From an uncultured Shewanella sp. (GTDB taxonomy: Bacteria > Pseudomonadota > Gammaproteobacteria > Enterobacterales > Shewanellaceae): 64,000 bases of DNA. The notes beneath the pieces were generated by a model that searched no databases, was not told the origin of the DNA, and saw only the letters and a list, made by a program, of their open reading frames with translations. Every line of letters begins with the position of its first letter. Positions within the stretch are counted from its first letter, which is position 1. The position numbers were made by a program, and so were the translations under genes. Below are positions 35,903-44,993 of the stretch, piece by piece. The stretch covers positions 1 through 64,000 of the forward strand of contig NZ_CANLKR010000026.1 in the NCBI RefSeq assembly GCF_947491715.1, given 5' to 3'.

Positions 35903-38224
35903 ATGATCAAAAAGAACATTTTGTCTCTTGCTGTGGCATTAGCTATCATTCCAAGTGCTGCCATTTCAGCTCCTCATACTCTATCATCAACACCATTAGA
36001 TATGGTCATTGCAGACGAACAACGTCTCATTGACATGCTAAAAAAATCGGGAAAAATTGCCCATAACGCTTCTATTTCAGAAGCTGAAATCGCGCTTAAA
36101 ACTTATTTGAATTCACGTCAACAACAAGAAAAACAGAAACGCCGTTTACGTCAAACTGAAGAAACAGATCTGTTTGACATGGAACCCAAAGTGAGGCAAA
36201 AACGTAAAAACCCCCATCGACACTCTAGCATGGATGGGAAGTTGAGCTCTGGGCGTCAATATCGCCCAGAAAATATGGTCGAAGAGCGCTATGAGGGTGA
36301 AACACGTGAAGGCCGTGTGCTTGCCATTTTAATGGAGTTTCCTGATTTTCCGCATAACAGTATTCTGCCTGAAGACAGCAATATGTATTATGAAGATTAC
36401 AATCAAGATCATTATCGCCAAATCTTATTTGGTGAAAATGGCTGGATTGCACCAAATGGTTTCCATGCCAATTCTTTTAATCAAATGTATCAATCACAAT
36501 CAGGTGGCAGTTATTCCCTCACAGGTGATGTGGCTGGATGGTATATGGCCAGTCAACCCGCCGCCTATTATGGTAACAATATCGATGGTGATGCAGCGAG
36601 TTTAGTGCGGGAAGGACTGGCAGCTGTTGGCATGGATCCAAGTGTCGATTTAAGCCAGTTTGATATTGAAGACAGGTATGATCTTGATGGTGATGGCGAT
36701 CTCTGGGAGGCTGACGGTCTGGTTGATCATGTCATGGTATTTCACTCGAGTGTCGGTGAAGAAGCAGGTGGCGGGCAAATCGGGGAAGATGCCATTTGGG
36801 CACATCGCTCAAATTTAAGAAATGTGTTTGCCATCGAAGGCACAACGACTGATATTCCTTATTGGGGTGGCTTAATGGCCGCTTATGATTATACCATTGC
36901 ACCTATAGATAGTGCTGTTGGTGTCATTAGTCATGAATATGCTCACGATTTAGGCTTACCTGATGAATACGACACGAACTACACAGGGAAGGGTGAGCCT
37001 GTTTCCTATTGGTCATTAATGTCTTCAGGAAGCTGGGCAGGGGAGATTGGTGGTACTCAGCCAAGCGGCTTCAGTGCCTACGCCAAAGAAATGCTGCAGC
37101 ATAGTTTGGGGGGAAATTGGTTAAAAGGAGCCAAAATCGATATTAACGATATTCCCCAAAATGGCGTTATCGGCTTACTTGACCAAGCGGTCAGCAAAGG
37201 CACCAACTTCGATGCGATTCGTATCGATTTACCTCAAAAAGAAACTGTTATCACCACCCCTGTCAGTGGTGAGTATACTTACTTTAGTGGTGCCGATAAT
37301 GATTTGAATAATGAAATGTGGACATCGGTTGATCTTAGTGATGCTACATCGGCCATTGTTAAATTTAAAACTTGGTATGATATTGAAATTGATTATGATT
37401 ATGCTTATCTCGTGATTGAAACCAGTGAAGGAAAAACCTACATTGAAGGCAACTTGACGACTAATGACGATCCAAATGGTGCCAATAACGGCAATGGGAT
37501 CACAGGTCAGTCAGAAGGCTGGGTTGATGCGGAGTTTGATTTAACGGCTTTCGCAGGCCAACAAATACAATTAGGACTATTGTATCAAACAGATGTCGCT
37601 GCCATTAATGCGGGAATGTATATAGATGATGTCATTGTCGAAACCAATAATGGCGTTATTTTACAAGCCAATGCAGATGACAGCGACAATGAAGCCTTCT
37701 CCTTCGCAGGCTTTAGTGCAGATACAGGGATTCAATTATCTGAGCACTATTATTTACTGGAGTGGCGTACACATCAAGGCGTAGACAGTGGCTTAGGGCA
37801 TCTTAATGTGCGCGGTGAAACCATGCGTTACGAAGAAGGTTTATTGGTTTGGTATGTTGATGGTCAATATCGTGATAACTGGGTCGGCATTCATCCTGGC
37901 GAAGGGTTCTTAGGCGTCGTTGATATGGATCAAACACCCTTATTTTGGAGTGATGGCGAAGTGGCTGATACACGATATCAAATCCATGATGCCACATTAA
38001 CGATTAGTCGCCATGAAAGGTTATTTCTTGATTTAGATGAGGTTCTGGGTAAAACAATGCGAGATAATCATATTAGTGCAAAACGGAGCTTTAAAGATCA
38101 CCGAGATTATGTTCATGCAGTGATCCCTGATGCAGGCCGAAATGTACCTCAATACGGATTAACCATTCGTTTATTAAATCAAAGTGCAGATAAGAGTGTT
38201 GCCGCAGTTTATTTATCTCGCTAA
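35903..38224 (+). CDS. Secreted M6-family zinc metalloprotease (immune inhibitor A/PrtV-like)
   Basis: An exported zinc peptidase of 773 residues. After a signal peptide (to AAISAPH) and a charged propeptide (RQQQEKQKRRLRQTEE) comes the catalytic domain. The zinc motif is HEYAHDLGLPDEYD, followed by the SLMSSGSW turn. A calcium-loop-like DLDGDGDLWEADG lies about 80 residues before. The C-terminal half is beta-rich (SAIVKFKTWYDIEIDYDYAY), as in InhA/PrtV. I see no PKD repeats, unlike Vibrio PrtV. ATG 35903 follows AAAGGA; the frame extends 16 codons upstream without a signal sequence there. Confidence 0.92.
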   Translation: MIKKNILSLAVALAIIPSAAISAPHTLSSTPLDMVIADEQRLIDMLKKSGKIAHNASISEAEIALKTYLNSRQQQEKQKRRLRQTEETDLFDMEPKVRQKRKNPHRHSSMDGKLSSGRQYRPENMVEERYEGETREGRVLAILMEFPDFPHNSILPEDSNMYYEDYNQDHYRQILFGENGWIAPNGFHANSFNQMYQSQSGGSYSLTGDVAGWYMASQPAAYYGNNIDGDAASLVREGLAAVGMDPSVDLSQFDIEDRYDLDGDGDLWEADGLVDHVMVFHSSVGEEAGGGQIGEDAIWAHRSNLRNVFAIEGTTTDIPYWGGLMAAYDYTIAPIDSAVGVISHEYAHDLGLPDEYDTNYTGKGEPVSYWSLMSSGSWAGEIGGTQPSGFSAYAKEMLQHSLGGNWLKGAKIDINDIPQNGVIGLLDQAVSKGTNFDAIRIDLPQKETVITTPVSGEYTYFSGADNDLNNEMWTSVDLSDATSAIVKFKTWYDIEIDYDYAYLVIETSEGKTYIEGNLTTNDDPNGANNGNGITGQSEGWVDAEFDLTAFAGQQIQLGLLYQTDVAAINAGMYIDDVIVETNNGVILQANADDSDNEAFSFAGFSADTGIQLSEHYYLLEWRTHQGVDSGLGHLNVRGETMRYEEGLLVWYVDGQYRDNWVGIHPGEGFLGVVDMDQTPLFWSDGEVADTRYQIHDATLTISRHERLFLDLDEVLGKTMRDNHISAKRSFKDHRDYVHAVIPDAGRNVPQYGLTIRLLNQSADKSVAAVYLSR

Positions 38225-38313
38225 TCATTAAGAGGTGACTTTGTAAGTCGAAGAACATGTTACAATCTAATAAGATGCTGAGTTTTTTGTAGCATGTTCT
38301 CATTTCTCCCTCT

Positions 38314-38346
38314 CATAAAAATACGTTTTAAAATGGTATTTTTATG
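38314..38346 (+). terminator. Inverted repeat after the M6 protease gene
   Basis: CATAAAAATAC and GTATTTTTATG are perfect arms with an 11-base loop, about 90 bases after the stop. Confidence 0.5.
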
Positions 38347-38442
38347 CAGCTAAAGTTATTAAAAAATAAGAATGTTAAACTGAAACTCCCTTTTAGAGGC
38401 GCTGACTGCTTACCCTTAACCCATTATCAGTGTACTCTTTTT

Positions 38443-38481
38443 ATCCACTTGGTTCTCATCATCGACCAAGTGGATTTTTTT
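38443..38481 (+). terminator. Strong orphan terminator A
   Basis: ATCCACTTGGT and ACCAAGTGGAT are perfect arms followed by seven T. No ORF ends near it, and the M6 gene already has its own repeat about 100 bases upstream. It may end a small RNA. The loop region (38452-38466) is nearly the same as in terminator B. Confidence 0.8.
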
Positions 38482-38656
38482 ATTCATCGTCCATGATATA
38501 TTCAATCTACTAGGTATAGAAAATATATCACCAAATATACGACAAAACGCTATACGACTTAAGTCTTTCAGGTGTTAACCTGATGGTGATAAGAATATAA
38601 TTAAGGTCTAATACACGTCCTTACTTTGAGTGCACTATTTTTCAGCACCTCTTTTT

Positions 38657-38695
38657 ACGCTCAGTCGTTTTCATCACCGACTGAGCGTTTTTTTT
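38657..38695 (+). terminator. Strong orphan terminator B
   Basis: ACGCTCAGTCG and CGACTGAGCGT are perfect arms followed by eight T. There is no gene between it and terminator A, so it may end a second small transcript. Loop sequence GTTTTCATCACCGAC (38667-38681) matches 13 of 15 bases of GTTCTCATCATCGAC in A. Confidence 0.8.
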
Positions 38696-38846
38696 GCGTT
38701 TTTTTCTATCATTATTATCAAGATGACAGCACTGAAGTCACAAAAAGCGTTAGCGATGCGGTATTGGCTGTCAGAAACGAAGGCCATAATCATGCGGTAG
38801 AACGCCCAGAGATGTGTATGCATTACAAGACATGTACCAGCAAATG

Positions 38847-38876
38847 GTTGCATAACGATCTGTTGCATAACGATCT
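38847..38876 (+). repeat. Perfect 15-bp tandem duplication
   Basis: GTTGCATAACGATCT occurs twice with no spacer. Confidence 0.7.
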
Positions 38877-39009
38877 CAAGCCCAAGGATGGGAAAGGATA
38901 ACAAGGGAGAAGGATGCACAAAATCATTTTATGAGAGCGCAATGTTTATGAACGGTTAGTTTAGAGACGCATATAAACTTACTGACTTCTAACCACGCTC
39001 TATTTAACA

Positions 39010-39039
39010 TAATATACATTGTGCGCACAATGTATATTA
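39010..39039. repeat. 30-bp perfect palindrome
   Basis: TAATATACATTGTGC is followed directly by its reverse complement GCACAATGTATATTA. The centre TGTGCGCACA is typical of a dimeric regulator operator, but no gene start is within 250 bases. It is about 740 bases beyond the 3' end of integrase 2. Confidence 0.8.
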
Positions 39040-39780
39040 GCAATAAAGAGTCGTTAAAACAGGTATATGAATATCATTGAGCTTCACTATAACTATTATA
39101 AATGACAATATAATACATGGATCAATACTTGATTCATGTTCGGTTGATGACTCAGCCAATCGATGTTAGCTTCAAGTATATTGATAACAACTTTGCAGTC
39201 TCTGTTCATTTATACGCGATGTGACTATCAATGCATTCTAATCAAAAGAATGATCCCACGAGCCAATGCTTCATTCATATAGCTAGACAAAGATATGGCG
39301 CCATCATTTAATTTTTAAACATTCGTGTAGATGTAGATATTGAGAGTAAATTATTTTTCCTTGAAAAATATGTACCTAAAACCTGTGGCTTGTCCATTAA
39401 ACGCGTTTTTATTAATTCAAAAGAAATCGAAACTAATGATAACGAAGCTAGGTTCAATTGTATTTTAAGAGCAGATCCCTGAAACTGATGAAGCTCATCA
39501 TGATCCAATACCAAGAGCACGTTTATTCATCGATACCATTCTGTGCCATTAGGTGTTATCGGTACTAGAGCCAAAAAGCATAATTACAAATGCTTTCATG
39601 TCTTTCTATTCTTTCACTAGCATCTCTTGATATATAGAGTGTAATATGCTGAATAAAAATTCAATATATTAGCATAAACAGCACAAATATTGGTAATATC
39701 CTTAAACCAATTCATTATTGGATTTAATGCCGATAATGATACTTATCGGCATTAAAAGATCATGTTAAAGCAACGCCAAT

Positions 39781-41082
39781 TTATTCAATGCCATCGAGGT
39801 GATTTAACGGTTTATTCATTGCGCTTTCATGACGTTCAGTTTTTGACGTGTGTAAATATTGAGATGTGGTATCAATACTTTCATGACCGGCATCGGCCTG
39901 AACATGAGATAATGGCCTGTGATTTAAATTAATATCGTGAGTGATCCCTGTATGACGAATATTATGCACCGTTAACGTGCGCATATCGGTTGCATCATCA
40001 TCAAAGCCTTCACTCTCGGCTTTATCGGCCGCTAAATGAATGATATTTTGCACTTCATCACGTAAATGCCGAATGCCGAGGTTAGCACTTAAAATACCAC
40101 TGTCTCGTCCCCTACCCGCCGCTTTATGTCGAATAAACAATGGCTGCGTTTCACGCGGGCTGGGGTAATCACTTAAACCTAAATACTGACGATAACTCAC
40201 TAATGCGTTTAATAATGCATGAGAAATGGCAACACTTCTTTGTTTACCCCCTTTACTTTGAGGAATATAAAAACTCCAGATCCCTGTTTGCCTATCTTGC
40301 TGAAACTGGCTCATCATGGGGGAATACCCTGCCCTTGCTGCTACTTCAGAAATACGTAAATAGCAAGAATATATGAGTTTGATTAAAAATAAGTTCCTTT
40401 GGTATATGTTCGGTTGTTCTATCGCTAATTCTTCTATAGTTGAAATAACATAAGACCATTGTAATTCTGTAAAGGCTAATTGAGATATGTCTTCTGGATC
40501 CCGTTGATATTTCTTCTTTGAAGAAAACCGGCTCTTATTAAGCCAAGCTTGTGCTGGGTTGCGTTCACAATAGTCTTCACTCATCAAATACCCATAAAAT
40601 GAAGATAAAATAGCCATTTTAGTTTTTAAGGCATTATCACTTAACTGATAAGGTTGAATATCTCCCATTTTTTTCTTGCCTAAAAAAGGCCGCCATTGAG
40701 GATTTGGTACACGCTCCTTCTCCCCTGCCTCTATTTCATCAAGTTTGAATTGCGGAACATTATAATAAGCAATTAAAGCTTCTGGTGGATGTTGGCAATA
40801 TTCTACATATTGATGAATTTCTCTGCGACCTATCAATATTGGAGATCGTTTCAATACATCAAAACACCAATGAAAATAAGTGGTTAATTCACTACGGTAC
40901 GCTTTATAATTATTTTCATTGTATTTCTGCTCGTATAGCCAATCACTGGCATGTTCAACTAGAATTCCCGCATCGTGTACATGATGCAGAGAAACCTGAG
41001 TAATATGTTGATTAACAATAGCGTTTCCCGACAATAAAAAATCATGACTATCGAAAAGAGGCATGACAGGTGGTAATTCCAT
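39781..41082 (-). CDS. Tyrosine recombinase (solitary integrase 2)
   Basis: A 433-residue phage-integrase-family recombinase. The N-terminal core-binding part includes SDWLYEQKYNENNYKAYRSE. Catalytic residues are Arg in CYLRISEVAARAG, HxxR in VHNIRHTGITHDIN, His in DAGHESIDTTS and Tyr in QYLHTSKTERH. It differs clearly from integrase 1 (longer, different core-binding part). No phage or transposon genes adjoin it. It could belong to a decayed or minimal mobile element; the neighbouring 1.1 kb of non-coding DNA fits that. Confidence 0.88.
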   Translation of the reverse strand: MELPPVMPLFDSHDFLLSGNAIVNQHITQVSLHHVHDAGILVEHASDWLYEQKYNENNYKAYRSELTTYFHWCFDVLKRSPILIGRREIHQYVEYCQHPPEALIAYYNVPQFKLDEIEAGEKERVPNPQWRPFLGKKKMGDIQPYQLSDNALKTKMAILSSFYGYLMSEDYCERNPAQAWLNKSRFSSKKKYQRDPEDISQLAFTELQWSYVISTIEELAIEQPNIYQRNLFLIKLIYSCYLRISEVAARAGYSPMMSQFQQDRQTGIWSFYIPQSKGGKQRSVAISHALLNALVSYRQYLGLSDYPSPRETQPLFIRHKAAGRGRDSGILSANLGIRHLRDEVQNIIHLAADKAESEGFDDDATDMRTLTVHNIRHTGITHDINLNHRPLSHVQADAGHESIDTTSQYLHTSKTERHESAMNKPLNHLDGIE

Positions 41083-41335
41083 AGGCAGTATTGCTCATTA
41101 GATTTTAAAAAGGAGTAACTTTATTATAGAATTTAAACCGTTAAAGTAATAGTGTTATAGCAGCTTATTTTATATTTTTTCCATATAAAAACAAAAAGTT
41201 AATTAAAAACTACTGGCATGCCATTACAGTACAAAATACCATCTATGTGACTATTTTTTTGATCTCCACTATAGAAGACATAATACTTATTTAAACGCCC
41301 TCTTAACATTGACATAAAATGGCAATAGGACTTCT

Positions 41336-41866
41336 ATGACAGGCATTATTTTTATTGAACTGATAATCGTTATAAAAACCAATTTTGGCATCGAACTATA
41401 CGAGGCTATGAAAGAAGAAGCTAATGAAGATGGCCTCTTCATTAAAACCGAAAGCTATTCTCATCATCGGCTTTTCAACATGATCAATTCTCTGAGTCGG
41501 CTCACGCGCATTTCCCCTCAAGATTTATTAGAACTTACGGGTCAACAGGTCTTTTTACCACTGCTTTCTAGCCTACCGATTAAAACAGGTAGCATAAACA
41601 ATACTATTGATTTTGTTATTCATGTTGAAACCTACATTCACCACGAGGCACAAAAATTGTATCCTCACGCCACTATGCCACAATTTAATTTCATTTTTAT
41701 ATCTTCGAATCAATTAATTATGGATTACCTCTCCCCTCGCTGCATGGGTTATATTTGCTTTGGGTTATTAAAAGGATGTGCCGAGTATTTCAATGAAAAA
41801 ATAGCGATGACACTACAGATTATGGACGATAAAGGGGCACATGTGCGCTTTACTCTGAAAAAGTAA
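41336..41866 (+). CDS. H-NOX haem nitric-oxide/oxygen-binding sensor, copy 1
   Basis: A cytosolic haem-binding gas sensor of 176 residues (family about 180). The proximal haem ligand is His102 in TYIHHEAQKLYP, and the haem-propionate motif YxSxR is intact at residues 131-135 (YLSPR). Compared with copy 2, its N-terminus (MTGIIFIELIIVIKTNFGI) is altered where most members read like FxEFxExV. Copy 2 follows after 106 bases and a hybrid kinase after that. In such loci, NO binding usually alters kinase activity. Confidence 0.92.
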   Translation: MTGIIFIELIIVIKTNFGIELYEAMKEEANEDGLFIKTESYSHHRLFNMINSLSRLTRISPQDLLELTGQQVFLPLLSSLPIKTGSINNTIDFVIHVETYIHHEAQKLYPHATMPQFNFIFISSNQLIMDYLSPRCMGYICFGLLKGCAEYFNEKIAMTLQIMDDKGAHVRFTLKK

Positions 41867-41972
41867 AACAATTTGAATATTTCTCTTAGAAGGTTGAGCA
41901 TTGACGTCCATTATTTTGCCAACAATACTTAAGTCATGTTTTATTATGAAATATGTTTAAAAGGAGTTTAGA

Positions 41973-42512
41973 ATGAAAGGACTCATTTTTACCGAGTTTT
42001 TTGAAGTGGTAGAAGAAGCATTCGGTTTAGAAGTCTGTGAAGAGATGCTTACTCAAGCCGATGACGATGGTGTTTACACGAGTGTAGGCAGTTATGATCA
42101 TAAAAAATTAGTCAAAATGATTATTATACTCAGTCAATTAACTGATGTCCCAGTTGGCGACTTACAAGAAGTCTTTGGACAAAAAGCCTTTACGACATTG
42201 ATGCAAGGCCTGCCTATTCCAACTGATAATATCACCAATACGATTGATTTTATCCAACATGTTGAAACTTTTATCCATGTTGAAGTCAGGAAACTCTATC
42301 CTGATGCTACCTTGCCCACTTTTGAGTTTATCTCTGTATCCCCTACTCAACTTATTATGGATTACCTTTCACCACGTTGTATGGGCCACGTTTGTCTCGG
42401 TTTAATTAAAGGTTGTGCGGCACACTTCAACGAAGAAATAGCAGTCGATATGGTCCCGGTTGATGAACTGGGTTCCCACATGCGCTTTACCGTTGACAAA
42501 CTGTCAGTTTAG
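41973..42512 (+). CDS. H-NOX haem nitric-oxide/oxygen-binding sensor, copy 2
   Basis: A 179-residue H-NOX with the family-like N-terminus MKGLIFTEFFEVVEEAFG, proximal His102 in TFIHVEVRKLYPDATLP and YLSPR for the haem propionates. It is about half identical to copy 1 and shares MDYLSPRCMG and GCA.(H/Y)FNE, so the pair arose by tandem duplication. AAAGGAG precedes its ATG. The stop is four bases before the hybrid kinase ATG, so this copy is the likelier direct partner of the kinase. Confidence 0.94.
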   Translation: MKGLIFTEFFEVVEEAFGLEVCEEMLTQADDDGVYTSVGSYDHKKLVKMIIILSQLTDVPVGDLQEVFGQKAFTTLMQGLPIPTDNITNTIDFIQHVETFIHVEVRKLYPDATLPTFEFISVSPTQLIMDYLSPRCMGHVCLGLIKGCAAHFNEEIAVDMVPVDELGSHMRFTVDKLSV

Positions 42513-42516
42513 TAAA

Positions 42517-44244
42517 ATGGATTTAGAAAAAAATAACGCATTACTGAATAAGAAAATTGCTCGAGAAAAAGCGGCAAGAAAAGCTGCCGAAAAATTATTA
42601 GAAGCAAAAAGTCTAGAGCTTTACAATGCAAATGTACAATTGCAAGAAGCCTTAAATAACGCAGAAATAAAGCTGGAACATGATTCAACATTACTCGCTT
42701 TTAAAGCCAAAATGGACAGCACCTTACTGCACTTTAGTCGGCAGTTTTTAACGCATTCTCCCACGCCTCAATTATTACAGACTCTTATCGACAAATTAGT
42801 TGATGAAGAATCAATATCAGGAATGCATATCCATATTAAGTTAAAAACCAATGACATTATTCATTTTGAGCATAGCTGCAGTGCCGGGCGCAAACAGACT
42901 TGGGCACTGCCTGATAGTGTGATCACCGAAAGCCCTTATTGGGATAAAAATAATCAATTATTTTGGGTGGCGTTAGACAATCAAGTCGATTCCTATATGG
43001 GGTGTCGGATCGCAGTGACAGAGAGCTGGTTAACACCAGTTCAAAAAATTTTATCCCTGATTGGTGAAACCCTTACCGCAGCACTCTTACGCCACCTGAC
43101 TTTGATTGAAGAAGTCAATGCTAGAAAACAAGCAGAAGAATCAGAAAAAGCAACACAAAGCTTTTTAGCCATGATCAATCATGAACTCAGAACACCGTTA
43201 AATGGCTTGCTTGGTAGTGCTGAGTTATTGGCAGATACATCACTGGAAAATAATCAAAGAAAACTACTTTCAACCTTAAACAGCTCAGGAGAATTACTCA
43301 GAAATATCATTAACGATTTACTCGATTACAGTAAAATGAATGCGAATATGTTTGAGCTTATTGAAGGTGTGTTCAAGGTACAAGAAGTCGCCGATTTATT
43401 GCTGTCGATTTTTAATCATTCCACAGAAGATAAAAGGCTCAAATTTGTTGTTAATTGTACTGAGAATATTCCAATATGGCTCATTGGTGATGTCGATAGG
43501 ATTAAACAGATCTGTGTCAATTTGATTGGTAACGCAATTAAATTCACCGAAAAAGGCAGTGTAAAGGTGGAGTTTGACTGGCAAGAAGATCATCTCATCT
43601 TTGCTGTTACCGATACAGGTTCTGGCATTCAAGCCTCCGATCTGGATAAATTATTCAAGCCGTTTAGTCAAATTGACTTATCCAGTAAAAAAGCCCATGA
43701 AGGCACCGGCTTAGGTCTGTCTATTTGCAAAAAGCTGTCTCAACTCATGGGAGGAGATATTCATGTCAGCAGTCAATTAGGTAAAGGCTCCACGTTCAGT
43801 GTCAAACTCCCCTTAGCGATTGCCAATAAACAAGATAAAAATCATCATCAGGAAAAAACAACCGACACCTCTTTACAAGGAATGAAAATTCTTGTCGTCG
43901 AAGACGTCAAAACAAACCAAATGATCATTAATTTGATGCTAAAAAAGCTCAAACTCACACCTCAATTTGCCGATAATGGCCTAGAGGCATTAGAACAACT
44001 CAAATCAGATAACTTTGACATTATTTTAATGGATTGTCGTATGCCTGTTATGGATGGCTTTACTGCAACAGAAGCCCTACGTCATCAAGGCTATAATAAG
44101 CCCATCATCGCCCTTACTGCGGGGACAACATCGACTGAGCGTGAACAATGTATCAAAGCAGGTATGGACGATATTTTATTCAAACCTTATAAGCTACAAG
44201 ATATTCAAGATACATTGTGTCATTGGCGTCAATCTACATCATAA
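42517..44244 (+). CDS. H-NOX-associated hybrid histidine kinase
   Basis: A 575-residue soluble hybrid kinase. An N-terminal coiled coil (KKIAREKAARKAAEKLLEAK) leads to a sensor-like region of about 120 residues. The HisKA box is FLAMINHELRTPLNG with His222. ATPase boxes are NLIGNAIKFTEKG, VTDTGSGI and GTGLGLSI. A receiver domain follows with phospho-acceptor Asp506 in IILMDCRMPVMDG. It has no membrane segment, as expected for a partner of cytosolic H-NOX. It resembles the HaHK kinases of Pseudoalteromonas/Shewanella. No separate HPt or output regulator is encoded nearby, so phosphotransfer must go elsewhere. Confidence 0.92.
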   Translation: MDLEKNNALLNKKIAREKAARKAAEKLLEAKSLELYNANVQLQEALNNAEIKLEHDSTLLAFKAKMDSTLLHFSRQFLTHSPTPQLLQTLIDKLVDEESISGMHIHIKLKTNDIIHFEHSCSAGRKQTWALPDSVITESPYWDKNNQLFWVALDNQVDSYMGCRIAVTESWLTPVQKILSLIGETLTAALLRHLTLIEEVNARKQAEESEKATQSFLAMINHELRTPLNGLLGSAELLADTSLENNQRKLLSTLNSSGELLRNIINDLLDYSKMNANMFELIEGVFKVQEVADLLLSIFNHSTEDKRLKFVVNCTENIPIWLIGDVDRIKQICVNLIGNAIKFTEKGSVKVEFDWQEDHLIFAVTDTGSGIQASDLDKLFKPFSQIDLSSKKAHEGTGLGLSICKKLSQLMGGDIHVSSQLGKGSTFSVKLPLAIANKQDKNHHQEKTTDTSLQGMKILVVEDVKTNQMIINLMLKKLKLTPQFADNGLEALEQLKSDNFDIILMDCRMPVMDGFTATEALRHQGYNKPIIALTAGTTSTEREQCIKAGMDDILFKPYKLQDIQDTLCHWRQSTS

Positions 44245-44260
44245 TTTATACAGTCAAACT

Positions 44261-44701
44261 TTACTTTACATTATCCGCTAAAATGGCAAAAAGCACCTCA
44301 TGATGTCGGCCTAAATAATTAAATGTTACAATGGCATTCCAAACCATATAACCACTACTGCAACTCCCATACAATAAATGACCAGAATAATCCTTATCAC
44401 TTATTTGAGTCAGTCTTATCGGGATCACTCCCATAAACATATCTCTCCCTTCTAAACGCATAGTCACATTTTCCACAACTTGGTTAGTGGATAAGCTGAA
44501 TTCAAAAGGGGTTTCGCTTGGGGCATCAGGCCTTGATAATATTAATGTCAACGCGACGGCAATATCATCAAGGCTTTTCTGACAACCAGATGTTTGGAAA
44601 TGGCATACATCAGGATCAGGCTGAAAAGTCACCGTTGGATTTTCTTTATCCTTACAGGCTAACAACAAGAAACAAACTGTCGTAACAATAACCAATTTCA
44701 T
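44261..44701 (-). CDS. Predicted lipoprotein divergent from ccoN
   Basis: A 146-residue protein with a lipoprotein signal (VTTVCFLLLAC, Cys16 in the lipobox). The mature part has further cysteines (VCHFQTSGCQKS, YGSCSSG) and a beta-strand pattern (NVTMRLEGRDMFMGVIPIRL) similar in spacing to small beta-sandwich metal-delivery proteins, but no clear Cu motif. It shares its upstream region, including the FNR box 73 bases before its start, with the cbb3 oxidase operon. Function unknown; a role in oxidase assembly is a guess from position. Confidence 0.7.
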   Translation of the reverse strand: MKLVIVTTVCFLLLACKDKENPTVTFQPDPDVCHFQTSGCQKSLDDIAVALTLILSRPDAPSETPFEFSLSTNQVVENVTMRLEGRDMFMGVIPIRLTQISDKDYSGHLLYGSCSSGYMVWNAIVTFNYLGRHHEVLFAILADNVK

Positions 44702-44773
44702 TAAAATATTATCAAACCTCGATGGTCATTTTTCATCTCAATTGATGAAATGGATAACATTCTATTGAGTAGC

Positions 44774-44787
44774 TTGATCCAGATCAA
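44774..44787 (+). promoter_or_regulatory. Perfect FNR box upstream of ccoN
   Basis: TTGATCCAGATCAA matches TTGATNNNNATCAA exactly. A TATCTT at 44809-44814 sits where the -10 of a class II FNR-activated promoter should be, given a box centre at -41.5. An fnr gene lies in the same gene block. Confidence 0.85.
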
Positions 44788-44993
44788 CTTTTAACACCCC
44801 CTAATTCCTATCTTTTTTAACATGGCTACAGTATCATGAGCGCACCCTAAGGGCTAATTGTAAACCTTAGGTTACACTCTGGCATAATTGAAACTTTTTA
44901 TTAACTTTTAAGTGTTAATTTTGTCATTTTTTACCGAATTGAGCTCGTCTCTATTCTCACAATAAATAATAAGTAATAAGCAGTGGAAGCAAT

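Larger units (their letters stand above)
38696..39780. other. 1.1-kb region without a convincing gene
   Basis: Short ORFs here lack ribosome-binding sites and overlap terminator B. It contains a 15-bp tandem duplication (38847-38876) and a 30-bp palindrome (39010-39039). A plus-strand open stretch at about 39313-39480 reads FLNIRVDVDIESKLFFLEKY and on to an in-frame stop. It looks coding-like but has no start codon, so it could be a gene remnant. Confidence 0.4.

Noticed and set aside
38626-38901. Plus-strand 91-aa ORF
   Set aside because: It runs straight through terminator B and the 15-bp tandem repeat and has no ribosome-binding site.
39308-39520. Minus-strand 70-aa ORF
   Set aside because: No start signal or recognisable domain; the opposite strand looks equally or more coding-like but is also broken.
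42460-42516. Upstream ATG for the hybrid kinase
   Set aside because: It would overlap the end of the second H-NOX gene in another frame; ATG 42517 lies four bases after the H-NOX stop and starts a clean coiled coil.
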